A DNA stretch of 12,803 bases, taken from the NCBI GenBank assembly GCA_035379945.1, contig DAOSWG010000020.1, positions 1 through 12,803 on the forward strand, in the 5' to 3' direction. Source of the stretch: JAAYZB01 sp035379945 (GTDB lineage: Bacteria; Bacillota_I; Bacilli_A; Izemoplasmatales; Hujiaoplasmataceae). Below, one piece after another: positions 12,749 to 12,803 of the stretch. Each line of letters opens with the position of its first letter. Position 1 is the stretch's first letter. The notes under the pieces were generated by a model. The model made no database searches. It was not told the origin of the DNA and was given only the letters and a program-made list of their open reading frames with translations. The translations under genes and the position numbers were made by a program.

Positions 12749-12803
12749 ACCTATGGCGACAGCACAGTGATCGACAAGCTCAACAATGGCGAAGTCGACG
12801 CCA
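12749..12803 (+). pseudogene. Coding-like scrap resembling an ABC transporter solute-binding protein, cut by the window edge
   Basis: The frame from 12749 reads TYGDSTVIDKLNNGEVDA up to the edge. The I-x2-L-x-N-G-E-V-D-A pattern is common in amino-acid-type periplasmic binding proteins (the hinge/second lobe, normally about 130-180 residues into such a protein). Immediately upstream in the same frame are TGA at 12746 and TAG at 12731, and there is no start codon or ribosome binding site suited to it. The bases are richer in GC than the AT-rich spacer before them. It may be a decayed gene, an interrupted copy, or an assembly join at a contig end. The match rests on only 18 residues. Confidence 0.35.

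Noticed and set aside
12713..12803. Minus-strand open frame of about 30 codons ending at a TAA near 12713
   Set aside because: No recognisable family pattern; the plus-strand frame over the same bases looks more protein-like.
1..12803. CRISPR arrays, tRNA or rRNA genes, insertion sequences, phage genes
   Set aside because: No regularly spaced repeats, cloverleaf-like segments, transposase motifs or terminal inverted repeats were seen; nearly all sequence is accounted for by metabolic genes.

Overview
The window looks like a chromosome segment from a low-to-moderate GC Bacillota-type anaerobe that ferments amino acids. The proteins resemble Bacillus/Clostridium relatives, Shine-Dalgarno sequences are strong (AAGGAGG), genes are tightly packed, and promoters are sigma-A-like. 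TAA, TAG and TGA all serve as stops (TGA ends pdxS, pdxR and several iron-sulfur genes), so the code-4 mollicute code is not in use. A ferredoxin-dependent 2-oxoacid oxidoreductase and many iron-sulfur subunits point to anaerobic energy metabolism. Species cannot be named from this window.

The left part (1-2214, minus strand) is a branched-chain amino acid oxidation operon. An extended -10 promoter and a strong catabolite-responsive (cre-like) box precede leucine dehydrogenase, then a small P-loop ATPase of unknown role, the 4Fe-4S subunit vorC and the start of vorB, which runs off the left edge. Leucine, valine or isoleucine would be deaminated to 2-oxoacids and then oxidised to acyl-CoA with reduction of ferredoxin.

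The middle part (2254-8297, minus strand) is a second catabolic operon of eight cistrons. Five overlapping genes encode a split amine/imino-acid dehydrogenase: a [2Fe-2S] ferredoxin-like subunit, an FAD/NAD(P) pyridine-nucleotide-type subunit, a double [4Fe-4S] subunit, a BFD-like [2Fe-2S] subunit and a DAO-family FAD subunit. They are followed by delta-1-pyrroline-5-carboxylate dehydrogenase, an uncharacterised protein with two Cys-His-Cys motifs, and a 41-codon small ORF whose end lies inside the operon terminator. With the P5C dehydrogenase next door, the best reading is proline (or hydroxyproline) to P5C to glutamate. The architecture resembles HcnABC and the four-subunit dye-linked proline dehydrogenase of Thermococcales, but with the alpha-type subunit divided in two.

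The right part is vitamin B6 and cell-wall metabolism. The MocR-type regulator pdxR (minus) diverges from pdxS-pdxT (plus), with overlapping -10 elements between them. pdxST ends in a clear terminator, and convergent to it lies alr, a PLP-dependent alanine racemase with a very good promoter. The last 60 or so bases beyond the alr promoter carry a short coding-like scrap resembling an ABC transporter solute-binding protein, preceded by in-frame stops.

The most interesting points are the five-piece dehydrogenase, the unknown Cys-His-Cys protein and small ORF travelling with it, the small ORF/terminator overlap that could make termination translation-dependent, and cre-like boxes at both amino-acid catabolic operons.
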